From an uncultured SAR324 cluster bacterium (lineage in GTDB: Bacteria > SAR324 > NAC60-12), in the NCBI GenBank assembly GCA_902562015.1, contig CACERX010000014.1, positions 1-30,074 of the forward strand: a stretch of 30,074 bases of DNA, in the 5' to 3' direction. A model generated the notes under the pieces. The model worked only from the letters and a program-made list of their open reading frames with translations. It had not been told where the DNA came from and made no database searches. This document shows positions 22,319 through 30,074 of this stretch, one piece after another; within the stretch, counting starts at the first letter, position 1, and each line of letters begins with the position of its first letter. The position numbers and the translations under genes were made by a program.

Positions 22319-23254
22319 ATGAACTTAAGAGAACTGGAATATCTTGCAGCTATAGACGAATTTAGACATTTTAGAAAAGCTGCAGAGAAATGTTTTGTAA
22401 GTCAACCTACTTTAAGTGGACAGTTAAAAAAACTGGAATCAGAAATAGGTGTTCAACTGGTTGAAAGAACAACAAGGAATGTTTTTTTAACTCCCATAGG
22501 TAAAGAAATTGTAAAAAAAGCACACATAATTTTAGCAGAAGCTGCTTCGATTGAAGATCTGGTAAAAACATATTCAGACCCCATGAGTGGAAGAGTCAAT
22601 ATTGGACTAATTCCAACAATTGCCCCTTATCTCCTACCTCATATAGTACTACCAATTAAAAAAACCTATCCCCAATTGGAAATTATTTTACATGAAATTC
22701 AAACAGAAGTTATGTTGAAACAACTTGGAGAAGGTACAATGGATGCAGGAATTTTAGCTGTACCTTTAGAAACAAGAGGAATAGAACAAATACATCTTTA
22801 CAATGAACCTTTTTACGTGGCAGTAAACAATCAACACGAATTTGCTAAAAAAACTAAGATTATTAAAGAAGATTTACGAGGGGAAACCCTACTCCTGCTT
22901 GGAGAAGGTCATTGTTTGAGGGGGCAGGTATTGGAGGTTTGCTCATATGCTATGACTAAGGAAAGAAAAGATTTCCAGGATACGAGCCTAGAAACCATAA
23001 GACATATGGTTTCTACTGGAATTGGAATTACTTTGATCCCCCAAACTGCAATTTTTTCTAAAATCTTAAATCAAAATTCGCCGATTAAATATATTCCGTT
23101 TTCAAAACCTGCACCCGCTAGAAGTGTGGGGTTATTATTTCGTAAAAATTCTAATAGGAAAACCTGTTTTCAAAATTTATCAGATTTGATTCAAAAAATT
23201 ATTCAAAAAAAATTCACAATTAAGGAATCTATGGAGATAATTCCTGTAAAATAA
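22319..23254 (+). CDS. oxyR: Peroxide-sensing LysR-type regulator OxyR
   Basis: A 311-residue LysR-family regulator. The N-terminal winged helix-turn-helix is at about 1-60 (LRELEYLAAIDEFRHFRKAAEKCFVSQPTLS region). The sensor domain contains GEGHCLRGQVLEVC, with cysteines at residues 199 and 208, the same positions as the redox-switch cysteines of E. coli OxyR, whose element reads GHCLRDQAMGFC. Oxidation by H2O2 to the C199-C208 disulfide activates transcription of peroxide defence genes. It is divergent from rubrerythrin and likely controls it together with the downstream Fe-S and DUF3501 genes. It converges with ilvH, 20 nt away. The 3' end has A-rich runs but no clear terminator. Confidence 0.93.
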   Translation: MNLRELEYLAAIDEFRHFRKAAEKCFVSQPTLSGQLKKLESEIGVQLVERTTRNVFLTPIGKEIVKKAHIILAEAASIEDLVKTYSDPMSGRVNIGLIPTIAPYLLPHIVLPIKKTYPQLEIILHEIQTEVMLKQLGEGTMDAGILAVPLETRGIEQIHLYNEPFYVAVNNQHEFAKKTKIIKEDLRGETLLLLGEGHCLRGQVLEVCSYAMTKERKDFQDTSLETIRHMVSTGIGITLIPQTAIFSKILNQNSPIKYIPFSKPAPARSVGLLFRKNSNRKTCFQNLSDLIQKIIQKKFTIKESMEIIPVK

Positions 23255-23274
23255 ATAACCTTTTAAAATTTCGT

Positions 23275-23766
23275 TTAAGTTTCCTCAAGTCCCCTCTTCA
23301 TGATCAGCTTGCCAGAACGCACCATTTCAAGAAGTCCCATTGGTCCCAGAAGATTTTCAAGAGCATCAATTTTTGAAGAATCTCCGGTTGTTTCAATTAC
23401 CAATGAATTATCCGTTATGTCCACTGTTTTTGCACGAAATACTTCAACGATCTGAAAAATTTCTGCACGCTGACTAGGTTTAACACTGACCTTAAATAAT
23501 GCCATTTCTCTATCAACAACATCTTTATCGCTATGATGCATAGCATGCACCACATCAACAAGTTTGTTCAACTGCCTTATAATCTGGTTGAAGGTCTCCG
23601 GTTCTCCCTGAACAACCACAGTAATGCGAGAAAAATGAGGATTATGGGCTGCTGAAACCACTAATGAGTCCACGTTGTAGCCTCGACGAGCAAACGTTTG
23701 TGCAAGCCTTACAAGTACCCCAGGTTTGTTGCAAACATAGATGCTGATGGCAAATTTTTCTTCCAT
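23275..23766 (-). CDS. ilvH: Acetolactate synthase small (regulatory) subunit
   Basis: A 163-residue regulatory subunit. The N-terminal ACT domain (about 4-76) has the canonical NKPGVLVRLAQTFARRGYNVDSL start, and a second domain covers about 82-160 (MALFKVSV...EVFRAKTVDIT...VIETTGDSSKIDAL). It confers valine feedback inhibition on the catalytic subunit and raises its activity. The gene follows ilvB on the same strand after 97 nt, as usual for ilvBH or ilvIH operons. The gap is longer than common and contains only AT-rich sequence. Confidence 0.95.
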   Translation of the reverse strand: MEEKFAISIYVCNKPGVLVRLAQTFARRGYNVDSLVVSAAHNPHFSRITVVVQGEPETFNQIIRQLNKLVDVVHAMHHSDKDVVDREMALFKVSVKPSQRAEIFQIVEVFRAKTVDITDNSLVIETTGDSSKIDALENLLGPMGLLEMVRSGKLIMKRGLEET

Positions 23767-23863
23767 AAACGGTATAATCTCTTTGATTTAATTGAGAGTC
23801 AAATAATAATAAGCATTCAAAAACATTTTTCAAATTTTCAAACAATACAAAAATTTTTTTCAG

Positions 23864-25585
23864 TCAAGTGCTTCCAACTGGTTTTTGCATTTTTTGGCTT
23901 TTAGGAGGCTCATCAATCAGCATATCTGACACTGCAGCTCCTGCTGGGATCATTGGGAACACATTGTCTGCTTTAACAACTTGGGCGTCGACAATGCAGG
24001 GCCCATCGTTATAATCCAGAGCTTTTTTTAGCACTTTTTCAACATCTCCTGCTCTCCTAAGATAAAATCCCTTGATTCCAAATGCCTCACCAATTTTAAC
24101 AAAATCAGGATTACCTTCCATGTCCACCCCGCTTTCCCGATTGTCAAAAAACAACTCCTGCCATTGTCTGACCATTCCGAGATAACTGTTATTAATAATA
24201 ATGATTTTCATTGGCAGTTTGTGAATAGCAGCTGTAGCTAGTTCACTCATTGTCATCTGAAATCCTCCATCACCAACTACAGCTACTACAAGATCATTAG
24301 GTTTACCAAGCTGAGCACCAATTGCAGCGGGGAATCCATAGCCCATGGTTCCTGCTCCTCCACTGGAGAGCCATTGGCGTTCTCTAATTGATTTGCAGAA
24401 TTGAGCGGCCCACATCTGATGCTGACCAACATCAGTTGAAATAATCGCATTAGAGCCAGTCAAACGATCTAATTCGGCTAATACATGCTGCGCCCTTAAA
24501 CCACCCCGCTTAGGGAATTTAAGCGGATACTTAATTTTCCAATTTTCAATCTTTTTAAGCCATGCTGACGTGTCAAGCTTATCCACAAGCGGTATCAATT
24601 CTGCGAGAACATCGGCCGCGTCTCCATTAACACTTACGTCAGGCTGAATGATTTTTCCAAATTCAGCTGGGTCTATATCAATATGAATTTTTGTTGCATT
24701 AGGACAAAATTCACTGACCTTACCAGTTATACGGTCATCCCAGCGTGCTCCTATAGCCATAATAAGGTCACAATTAATTACTGCTTTATTGGCATATGCA
24801 GTACCATGCATACCCAACATTCCCACAGAGAGAGGATGCATTTCGGAAAAAGCTCCTTTGCCCAGCAAAGTTGTAGTAACAGGAGCCTGTAGCTTTTCAG
24901 CGAGATTATTAACCTGCCTACCAGCTCCTGAAATAACTGCACCGGCCCCAACATAAAGCAATGGCTGTTTTGATTTTGAGAGTAATTCCGCAGCATATTC
25001 GATCCCATCAGTGCTGCCGCTTGTCTGAACTTTATATCCTGGAAGGTCAAGGTCTGCAGAGAAATCCTCATCCCATTCCTTTGATACCACATCCTTAGGC
25101 AAATCTACTAATACTGGTCCCGGTCGGCCTGTTGACGCAAGATGGAAAGCCTCATTCACTACCCTTGATAAATCCTTAACATCCCTGACCAAATAACTGT
25201 GTTTTACTATCGGCATGGTTACCCCAAACACGTCTGCTTCCTGGAATGCATCTTTTCCTAAATTAGGAGTTATAGTTTGTCCGGTCAGTACAACAAGCGG
25301 TACAGAATCCATTTGAGCAGTTAGAATACCTGTAACAGTGTTTGTTGCACCCGGACCTGAAGTAACCAGTACCACTCCAGGTTTCCCTGTGGCCTTTGCG
25401 TAACCGTCTGCCATATGTGTGGCCCCCTGTTCATGACGGACTAAAATAATTTTTTGTTCTGGTGCATCTACAAGTGCATCAAAGATTGGCATACATGCCC
25501 CACCGGGATATCCGAAAATATATTCAACATTTTGCCTTTTAAGAGCCTCAACAACAATTTGAGCACCATTCATGCGTTTTTTCAT
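23864..25585 (-). CDS. ilvB: Acetolactate synthase large (catalytic) subunit
   Basis: A 573-residue thiamine-diphosphate enzyme making acetolactate or acetohydroxybutyrate for branched-chain amino acid synthesis. Visible motifs are the catalytic Glu in VRHEQGATHMADGYA (about residue 51), SGPGATNTVTGI, the FAD and dimer region, and the ThDP motif GDGGFQMTMSEL with NN about 28 residues on (IIINNSYLGMVRQWQ). FDNRESGVDMEGNPDF is typical of bacterial AHAS. Length and domain order are standard. The C-terminal tail (LIDEPPKSQKMQKPVGST) is slightly extended. The ATG at 25585 follows an AT-rich leader; no attenuator with leucine or valine codons is evident. Confidence 0.96.
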   Translation of the reverse strand: MKKRMNGAQIVVEALKRQNVEYIFGYPGGACMPIFDALVDAPEQKIILVRHEQGATHMADGYAKATGKPGVVLVTSGPGATNTVTGILTAQMDSVPLVVLTGQTITPNLGKDAFQEADVFGVTMPIVKHSYLVRDVKDLSRVVNEAFHLASTGRPGPVLVDLPKDVVSKEWDEDFSADLDLPGYKVQTSGSTDGIEYAAELLSKSKQPLLYVGAGAVISGAGRQVNNLAEKLQAPVTTTLLGKGAFSEMHPLSVGMLGMHGTAYANKAVINCDLIMAIGARWDDRITGKVSEFCPNATKIHIDIDPAEFGKIIQPDVSVNGDAADVLAELIPLVDKLDTSAWLKKIENWKIKYPLKFPKRGGLRAQHVLAELDRLTGSNAIISTDVGQHQMWAAQFCKSIRERQWLSSGGAGTMGYGFPAAIGAQLGKPNDLVVAVVGDGGFQMTMSELATAAIHKLPMKIIIINNSYLGMVRQWQELFFDNRESGVDMEGNPDFVKIGEAFGIKGFYLRRAGDVEKVLKKALDYNDGPCIVDAQVVKADNVFPMIPAGAAVSDMLIDEPPKSQKMQKPVGST

Positions 25586-25662
25586 ATTTTATTTTCTGAA
25601 AAATGTTCAGTTATTTATAAAAAACGGCTCTATTCTATAATTTTTAGTAAAAAAATGCAAAC

Positions 25663-25692
25663 TTTATAGAAATAATCTGCATAATTTGTAAA
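25663..25692 (-). promoter_or_regulatory. Possible promoter of ilvB
   Basis: On the minus strand TTTACA (plus-strand 25687-25692) and TATAAA (plus-strand 25663-25668) are 18 nt apart, giving a leader of about 70 nt. A perfect TTGACA further upstream (plus-strand 25761-25766) lacks a good -10 at the right distance. In such AT-rich DNA the choice is uncertain. Confidence 0.35.
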
Positions 25693-25767
25693 AACAATTA
25701 ATTCTCTTGTCGATTTATGCATTGAAAAAGCAATCTATTGAAATGCAATATTAAAGTAATTGTCAAC

Positions 25768-25787
25768 ATTTGCATTTTTTTGCAAAT
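25768..25787. promoter_or_regulatory. Palindrome ATTTGCA-N6-TGCAAAT between ilvB and nuoE
   Basis: A 7-bp inverted repeat with a T6 spacer, in the 364-nt divergent gap between ilvB and nuoE. ATGCAA or TTGCAT also occurs at about 25655 and 25743. It may be an operator for a regulator of either gene set. The rest of the gap is AT-rich with no RNA gene seen. Confidence 0.35.
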
Positions 25788-25949
25788 AAGCGGTAAGATA
25801 ATTTGGTCCCCTATGGATCATGTTACAATTAATTAATTAAAATATTACTTAAACAGAACTTATTTAAGCGATTATTGTTGCTTATTTAACAGTATCTGAT
25901 AGAAATAATTATTGGCAATTTAAATGTTCATCCGTATCAGAGGTTAAAG

Positions 25950-26420
25950 TTGTTTTCGAAAGAAATTCAAAATCAAGTAAACAAACTGCTAAGCCGTTAT
26001 CCGATCAAACAAAACGCTCTGATTCCAATTTTGATTTTGGCTCAGAAAGAAAATAAAGGGTGTTTAACGGAAGAATGGATGCAGCATGTCGCTGATTGTT
26101 GTGAAGTTCCGCTTACTCATGTTGAAGGTGTTGTGACATTCTACACAATGTTTCGACTTAAACCTCCAGGCAAATACCATTTGCAGGTATGTACCTGCGT
26201 ACCATGCTGTTTATTAGGGGGAACTGAATTATTGGAATACACGGAAAAAAAATTAAAAACCCATGCGGGCTATACATCAGATGATGGATTGTTCAGCATT
26301 GAAGAAATGGAATGCATAGGTGCATGCAGCTATGCTCCTGCTATTATTGTAAATGAAGATTATCATGAGAAGGTAACACCTGAAAACATGGATAAATTAA
26401 TTGAGAAATTGAGTAAATAA
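25950..26420 (+). CDS. nuoE: NADH-quinone oxidoreductase subunit E
   Basis: A 156-residue subunit of the NADH-input module of complex I. It has the thioredoxin-like 2Fe-2S site of the 24-kDa family: CTCVPCCLLGG (the C-x4-C pair) and MECIGACSYAP (the C-x3-C pair). The N-terminal helical part includes EGVVTFYTMFRLKPPGKY. The start is a TTG at 25950, supported by an AGAGG (25940-25944) at the right distance. An ATG slightly upstream (25924) reaches a stop after seven codons and is not the start. It is the first gene of a complex I locus, with nuoF 3 nt later. Confidence 0.95.
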   Translation: MFSKEIQNQVNKLLSRYPIKQNALIPILILAQKENKGCLTEEWMQHVADCCEVPLTHVEGVVTFYTMFRLKPPGKYHLQVCTCVPCCLLGGTELLEYTEKKLKTHAGYTSDDGLFSIEEMECIGACSYAPAIIVNEDYHEKVTPENMDKLIEKLSK

Positions 26421-26423
26421 AAT

Positions 26424-27683
26424 ATGGTAGAAGAAACACTTGTCCTTTTCAAAAACATACGTAATCCCAAATACAGCAAGTCTCTGGAAGGTTATAAAAA
26501 AGCTGGTGGTTACCAGACTTTGAAAAAAGTCTTAGGCATGAAGCCAGAAGAAGTTGTTCAGACTGTGAAGGATTCTGGGATTCGTGGACGAGGTGGAGCA
26601 GGATTCCCTACAGGACTTAAGTGGAGTTTCATGTCAAAAGAAACTATGAAGCCAAGCTACCTTATTGCCAACGCAGATGAATCAGAACCTGGAACATGTA
26701 AGGACAGGGAACTCATGCTCAAGGATCCACATATTTTTTTGGAAGGCATGATGATAGGTTGTTACGCTATAGGGTGTCATCATGGCTATATTTATATAAG
26801 AGGTGAGTTTTTCCCAGCAATCAAGTCTTTAAATACAGCAGTTGAAGAATTATATGCGGATGGCCTGCTTGGACCCAATCCCTTAGGTAGTGGTTTTGAT
26901 CTGGACCTTACAATTCACAGCGGAGCTGGAGCATATATTTGTGGAGAAGAATCAGCATTGCTTGATTCTTTGGAGGGTAAGCGTGGTCAGCCCAGAGTCA
27001 AACCTCCTTTCCCGGCGATATCCGGATTCAATGGTTGTCCAACAAGTGTAAATAATGTAGAAACGCTGGCATGCATGCCATTTATTCTAAGCGATGGCGG
27101 TGTTGATGCATTCAAAAGTTTTGGTCCAGAGAATAATTCTGGAACCCATCTGGTCAGTTTGAGTGGGCATGTAAAAAAACCGGGGGTTTACGAGCTAAGA
27201 ATGGATGTAAGCATGAATGATATTATTTACAGTATTGGAGGAGGTATTCGTAACGACAAAAAACTTAAAGGAGTAATTCCCGGAGGATCATCATCATCCG
27301 TAATAACTGCAGATGAAGTTGATGTACTTTACAATTTTGATGAACTCGCAAATATTGATACAATGCTTGGCTCAGCAGCAATGATGGTATTCGATGAAGA
27401 TACTGATGTAGTTCAGTTACTTCACCGTATCACCCGTTTTTATGCTCATGAATCATGTGGCCAGTGTACACCATGTCGAGAAGGGACCCATTGGTCGCGT
27501 AATATCTTACGTGATTTCCTCAACATGAACGGCAGTGAAGAAAAACTAAGGAGACTTGACCGGGTTGGAGGTAATATGCTGGGTACTACACTTTGTGCTT
27601 TAGGAGATGCAGCCGCTTTACCTATTCAAAGTTTTGTAAAAAAATTTCCTGATGACTTCCGTAAATATTATACCAACAAATAA
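26424..27683 (+). CDS. nuoF: NADH-quinone oxidoreductase subunit F
   Basis: A 419-residue subunit holding the FMN and the NADH site plus one 4Fe-4S cluster (N3). Visible are the NADH/FMN loop GIRGRGGAGFPTGLKW (about 52-67), NADESEPGTCKDRE, HSGAGAYICGEESALLDSLEG (about 167-187), the cluster ligands ESCGQCTPCREG (about 347-358) and the fourth Cys in TTLCALGDAA. Length and order are standard for the 51-kDa family. It starts 3 nt after nuoE, and nuoG follows 10 nt after its stop, so the three form one module. Confidence 0.96.
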   Translation: MVEETLVLFKNIRNPKYSKSLEGYKKAGGYQTLKKVLGMKPEEVVQTVKDSGIRGRGGAGFPTGLKWSFMSKETMKPSYLIANADESEPGTCKDRELMLKDPHIFLEGMMIGCYAIGCHHGYIYIRGEFFPAIKSLNTAVEELYADGLLGPNPLGSGFDLDLTIHSGAGAYICGEESALLDSLEGKRGQPRVKPPFPAISGFNGCPTSVNNVETLACMPFILSDGGVDAFKSFGPENNSGTHLVSLSGHVKKPGVYELRMDVSMNDIIYSIGGGIRNDKKLKGVIPGGSSSSVITADEVDVLYNFDELANIDTMLGSAAMMVFDEDTDVVQLLHRITRFYAHESCGQCTPCREGTHWSRNILRDFLNMNGSEEKLRRLDRVGGNMLGTTLCALGDAAALPIQSFVKKFPDDFRKYYTNK

Positions 27684-27693
27684 CTTATTGAAA

Positions 27694-29325
27694 ATGCCAG
27701 TCTTCCATATTGATGATCATCCTATAGAATTCCAACCAGGAGAAAAAATCCTGTCTGCAGCTTTGCGTAATGGTAAAAAAATACCTCATTACTGTTATCA
27801 TCCAGGAATGTCTATAGTGGCCACTTGCCGAATGTGTGTAGTTGATATTGTTGACCTTGGGAATGGGCGTCCTGCCCCAAAACTTCAAACTGCTTGTTCA
27901 GTTGATGCAGCAGAAGGAATGAAGATTGAGACCATAAACCAAAAGGTTGAAGAAGGACGTAAACTTGTAAACGAGTTCCTGCTGATTAATCATCCTTTGG
28001 ACTGTCCTATCTGTGACCAGTCAGGGGAGTGCAGTCTCCAGGATTACTCCTATGAATTTGGTTCAGGTAAATCTGAAATGGATTATTCTAAACGTGTTTA
28101 CGGTTGGCGTGACATTGGAACTTTTGTCAGTCTTGAACGCAACCGCTGCATTCAGTGTTCACGCTGTGACAGATTCACCAGAGAAATCACTGGGACAAAT
28201 GAATTTGGTATGTTTAATCGAGGGCACGAACTAACTGTGGATACATACACGGACAGAAAAATGACCAATAAATTTCAAGGCAATATGGCTGACATTTGTC
28301 CGGTTGGGGCTATTACTGAAAAAGAATTCCGCTTTAAGCGTAGAGTATGGAAACTCAAAAAAAATCGTTCCATCTGCACAGGTTGTTCAACTGGCTGTAA
28401 TGTCACAATTGAGCATGATCGAAATGAAGTTTTTCGATTGAAGCCTCATGAGAATCAAAATGTAAACAAATGGTGGATGTGTGATGAAGGACGTTTAACT
28501 TATCGAATCATGAACGAACGTAAAACAAGAATAAACAGGCCTTTAGGACGAATGGGGCAAGATCTCCAGGATATTTCTTGGGAAGAAGCCTACAGCGCCA
28601 TTGCAGATAGAATCAAAGAAATGGAGCCCACGGGTAAAGAAGTGATTGCACTCACCGACACCCATGCAACTAACGAAGAGTTGTTTTTACTCAAAAAGCT
28701 ACTTAAACAAAAGTTTTTATCAGACAATGTCTTTTGTCCTTTGCCCAAATGGGAACAAATCGAAAGTGAACTTTTCATAAACACCCTCATTACAACGGAC
28801 AAGACTCCAAACCGTGCAGGAGCTCTTGCTTTGCAGATAAAGGGTGACGCTGAAAACGCAGAAGTTAACAATTCAATTGATGGGAAACTCAAAGTTGTAA
28901 TTATTTTAGGGAATCCATTTGAAAAAGAGCATGAGATTCAGCAAAAAATTAAACCAGCTCAGTTAATAGTTCATATTGGTGCTTACCAGAATTGTTGGAG
29001 CGAGATAGCTGACGTTGTACTTCCTGGACAATATTACTCAGAAAAAAAGGGTACCTTCACCAACAAACTACAGCAGGTACAGGCTATAGATATTGCTATT
29101 CAGGCTTTGCGAAGAAGTCGTCCTGAATGGCAGATAATAGTTGAACTTGCCCAGGCATTAGGACAAAAATTTAAATTCAGTAACGTAAATCAAGTTTTTA
29201 CAGCAATGTCTGATGAAACAAAGGCATTTTCTGGACTTAGTTTCGATCAAACTAGCGATAATGGAATAAAGCTGACTAAAACTTTTAAGGACACTGGAAT
29301 GGAATTAGTGCAGGCACCTGCATAG
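27694..29325 (+). CDS. nuoG: NADH-quinone oxidoreductase subunit G, short form
   Basis: The 543-residue protein (ATG at 27694, reading MPVFHIDD) carries the Fe-S clusters linking NuoF to the peripheral arm. In order: 2Fe-2S site PHYCYHPGMSIVATCRMC; His-Cys3 site PLDCPICDQSGECSLQDY; 4Fe-4S ligands CIQCSRC with CPVGA; and a further set CTGCSTGC with WMCDEGR, matching the extra N7-type cluster. The molybdopterin-like C-terminal domain is reduced to about 280 residues (most bacterial NuoG have 680-900 in total). The frame is open further upstream to 27652, but that start would lie inside nuoF. Confidence 0.92.
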   Translation: MPVFHIDDHPIEFQPGEKILSAALRNGKKIPHYCYHPGMSIVATCRMCVVDIVDLGNGRPAPKLQTACSVDAAEGMKIETINQKVEEGRKLVNEFLLINHPLDCPICDQSGECSLQDYSYEFGSGKSEMDYSKRVYGWRDIGTFVSLERNRCIQCSRCDRFTREITGTNEFGMFNRGHELTVDTYTDRKMTNKFQGNMADICPVGAITEKEFRFKRRVWKLKKNRSICTGCSTGCNVTIEHDRNEVFRLKPHENQNVNKWWMCDEGRLTYRIMNERKTRINRPLGRMGQDLQDISWEEAYSAIADRIKEMEPTGKEVIALTDTHATNEELFLLKKLLKQKFLSDNVFCPLPKWEQIESELFINTLITTDKTPNRAGALALQIKGDAENAEVNNSIDGKLKVVIILGNPFEKEHEIQQKIKPAQLIVHIGAYQNCWSEIADVVLPGQYYSEKKGTFTNKLQQVQAIDIAIQALRRSRPEWQIIVELAQALGQKFKFSNVNQVFTAMSDETKAFSGLSFDQTSDNGIKLTKTFKDTGMELVQAPA

Positions 29326-29362
29326 AAGTTTTAACTGAACTTATAATAGACAAAAAATTAAG

Positions 29363-29875
29363 GTGTTAACAATTTTTTATATTTTTGCTGCTTTAAGTGT
29401 TTTTGGGGCACTTGGAGTGCTTTTACTCAAAAACCCAATTCACTGTGCACTTTCTCTGGTAGGAACTTTTTTCTGTCTGGGCTCAATTTATGTCATGCTC
29501 AATGCTGAATTTGTTGCAGTCATTCAGGTTTTAATTTATGCAGGCGCAATAATGGTTCTATTTCTTTTTGTTCTAATGCTTTTATCCTCAAGAGACACAG
29601 ACATGCCTTCAAGAAAATTGACCATAGGAAAAATTTTAGCTTGTCTTCTGTCGCTTGGAATATTTTTTCAAATATCATTTCTTTTTACAGGGAATGAGCT
29701 AATACTTGGTCCCAAGGGGGAATATCCGATTGAAATCGTTGAAGAAATTGGATCTATTGCCTTAATCGGACGCCTTCTTTTTACAGATTACATATTGCCA
29801 TTTGAAATTATTGCAATTCTTTTACTAGTTGCCGTAATTGGTGCTGTTGTGATTGCTAAAAGGAAATTTCATTAA
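29363..29875 (+). CDS. nuoJ: NADH-quinone oxidoreductase subunit J
   Basis: A 170-residue membrane subunit with five expected hydrophobic segments. The characteristic block [18 protein letters not shown] (about 58-75, third helix with its pi-bulge region in homologues) and [27 protein letters not shown] before it identify NuoJ/ND6. A GTG start at 29363 gives [15 protein letters not shown]; the ribosome binding site is weak, with AAGG directly next to it. It follows nuoG by 37 nt with no nuoH or nuoI between, and nuoK starts 8 nt after its stop. Confidence 0.92.
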   Translation: MLTIFYIFAALSVFGALGVLLLKNPIHCALSLVGTFFCLGSIYVMLNAEFVAVIQVLIYAGAIMVLFLFVLMLLSSRDTDMPSRKLTIGKILACLLSLGIFFQISFLFTGNELILGPKGEYPIEIVEEIGSIALIGRLLFTDYILPFEIIAILLLVAVIGAVVIAKRKFH

Positions 29876-29883
29876 AAATATTA

Positions 29884-30074
29884 ATGATTCCTATCGAATA
29901 CATTTTGTTGCTTAGCGTCATTCTGTTTACAATAGGCGTTCTTGGCGTAATGCTACGCAGAAATGTCATAGTTATCTTTATGAGCATTGAACTTATGCTC
30001 AACGCGGTTAATCTGTCCTTTGTCACATTCTCCAGGAGTATGGACTCAATGACAGGGGTGGTTTTCATTTTCTT
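29884..30074 (+). CDS. nuoK: NADH-quinone oxidoreductase subunit K, cut by the window edge
   Basis: The frame starts at ATG 29884 ([21 protein letters not shown]) and stays open to the end of the window, about 63 codons of an expected ~100. The second part, [19 protein letters not shown], includes the conserved membrane glutamate (E36 in E. coli NuoK) within [10 protein letters not shown]. NuoK/ND4L is a small antiporter-like membrane subunit of complex I that takes part in proton transfer. Its position right after nuoJ is the usual one, and nuoL, nuoM and nuoN probably lie beyond the edge. Confidence 0.93.
   Translation, partial: MIPIEYILLLSVILFTIGVLGVMLRRNVIVIFMSIELMLNAVNLSFVTFSRSMDSMTGVVFIF

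Noticed and set aside
25924..25947. ATG-initiated leader peptide before nuoE
   Set aside because: Only seven codons long, with no regulatory amino-acid run. It overlaps the ribosome binding site of nuoE and is probably chance.
27652..27693. Earlier start for nuoG inside nuoF
   Set aside because: The NuoG fold begins at MPVFHIDD; the ATG at 27694 is 10 nt after the nuoF stop.
1..30074. CRISPR arrays, tRNA or rRNA genes, insertion sequences, prophage
   Set aside because: No spaced repeats, cloverleaf-type sequences, rRNA motifs, transposase or integrase genes were seen on either strand.

Overview
The window looks like chromosomal DNA of an AT-rich Gram-negative bacterium. Evidence for this is an outer-membrane porin with signal peptide, lipoproteins, a flagellar-type stator and respiratory complex I. 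Selenocysteine use, an OxyR/rubrerythrin cluster, a vitamin K-type carboxylase homologue and PomB-like stator proteins suggest a marine proteobacterium-like lineage. A deltaproteobacterial or SAR324-type organism is my best guess, but it is only a guess: no rRNA or other taxonomic marker is present. I see no prophage, insertion sequence, CRISPR array, tRNA or rRNA.

Layout. (1) 1-2.5 kb: the tail of an unidentified protein, a DCC-family thiol-disulfide protein, and divergently a vitamin K-dependent gamma-carboxylase homologue. (2) 2.8-4.6 kb: a porin on the minus strand with its own terminator, a strong sigma70-type promoter and an unusually long (about 480 nt), hairpin-rich leader. (3) 4.9-5.8 kb: a plant-type dihydrodipicolinate synthase. 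(4) 5.9-10.8 kb, minus strand: a Bor-like lipoprotein, rnc, rluB, a FapA-family protein, a pentapeptide-repeat protein and a small exported protein, close enough to be one or two operons. (5) 10.9-14.3 kb: tatD, then motA with two paralogous motB genes. (6) 14.4-18.7 kb: a glycosyltransferase, lepB, map (with SEC-C zinc motif) and hflK without hflC. (7) 18.8-23.3 kb: an oxidative-stress island. (8) 23.3-25.6 kb: ilvB-ilvH. (9) 25.9 kb to the end: nuoE-nuoF-nuoG-nuoJ-nuoK, the last cut by the window edge.

The most notable feature is at 18854-19312. A peroxiredoxin gene is interrupted by an in-frame TGA exactly at the peroxidatic cysteine codon, and an 11-bp hairpin with a GGUUG loop begins 18 nt after it, as expected for a bacterial SECIS. 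I read it as a selenocysteine peroxiredoxin. A conventional gene caller would truncate it to the part after the TGA. It lies beside rubrerythrin, an Fe-S CCG-domain protein, a DUF3501 protein and an OxyR that keeps both redox cysteines (C199 and C208), so the region reads as a peroxide sensing and detoxification module.

Other points of interest are the structured porin leader, the second MotB with an altered peptidoglycan-binding residue, a 10-bp tandem repeat running into the hflK ribosome binding site, a decayed phosphatase-like remnant after the peroxiredoxin, and a complex I locus that lacks nuoH and nuoI between nuoG and nuoJ.
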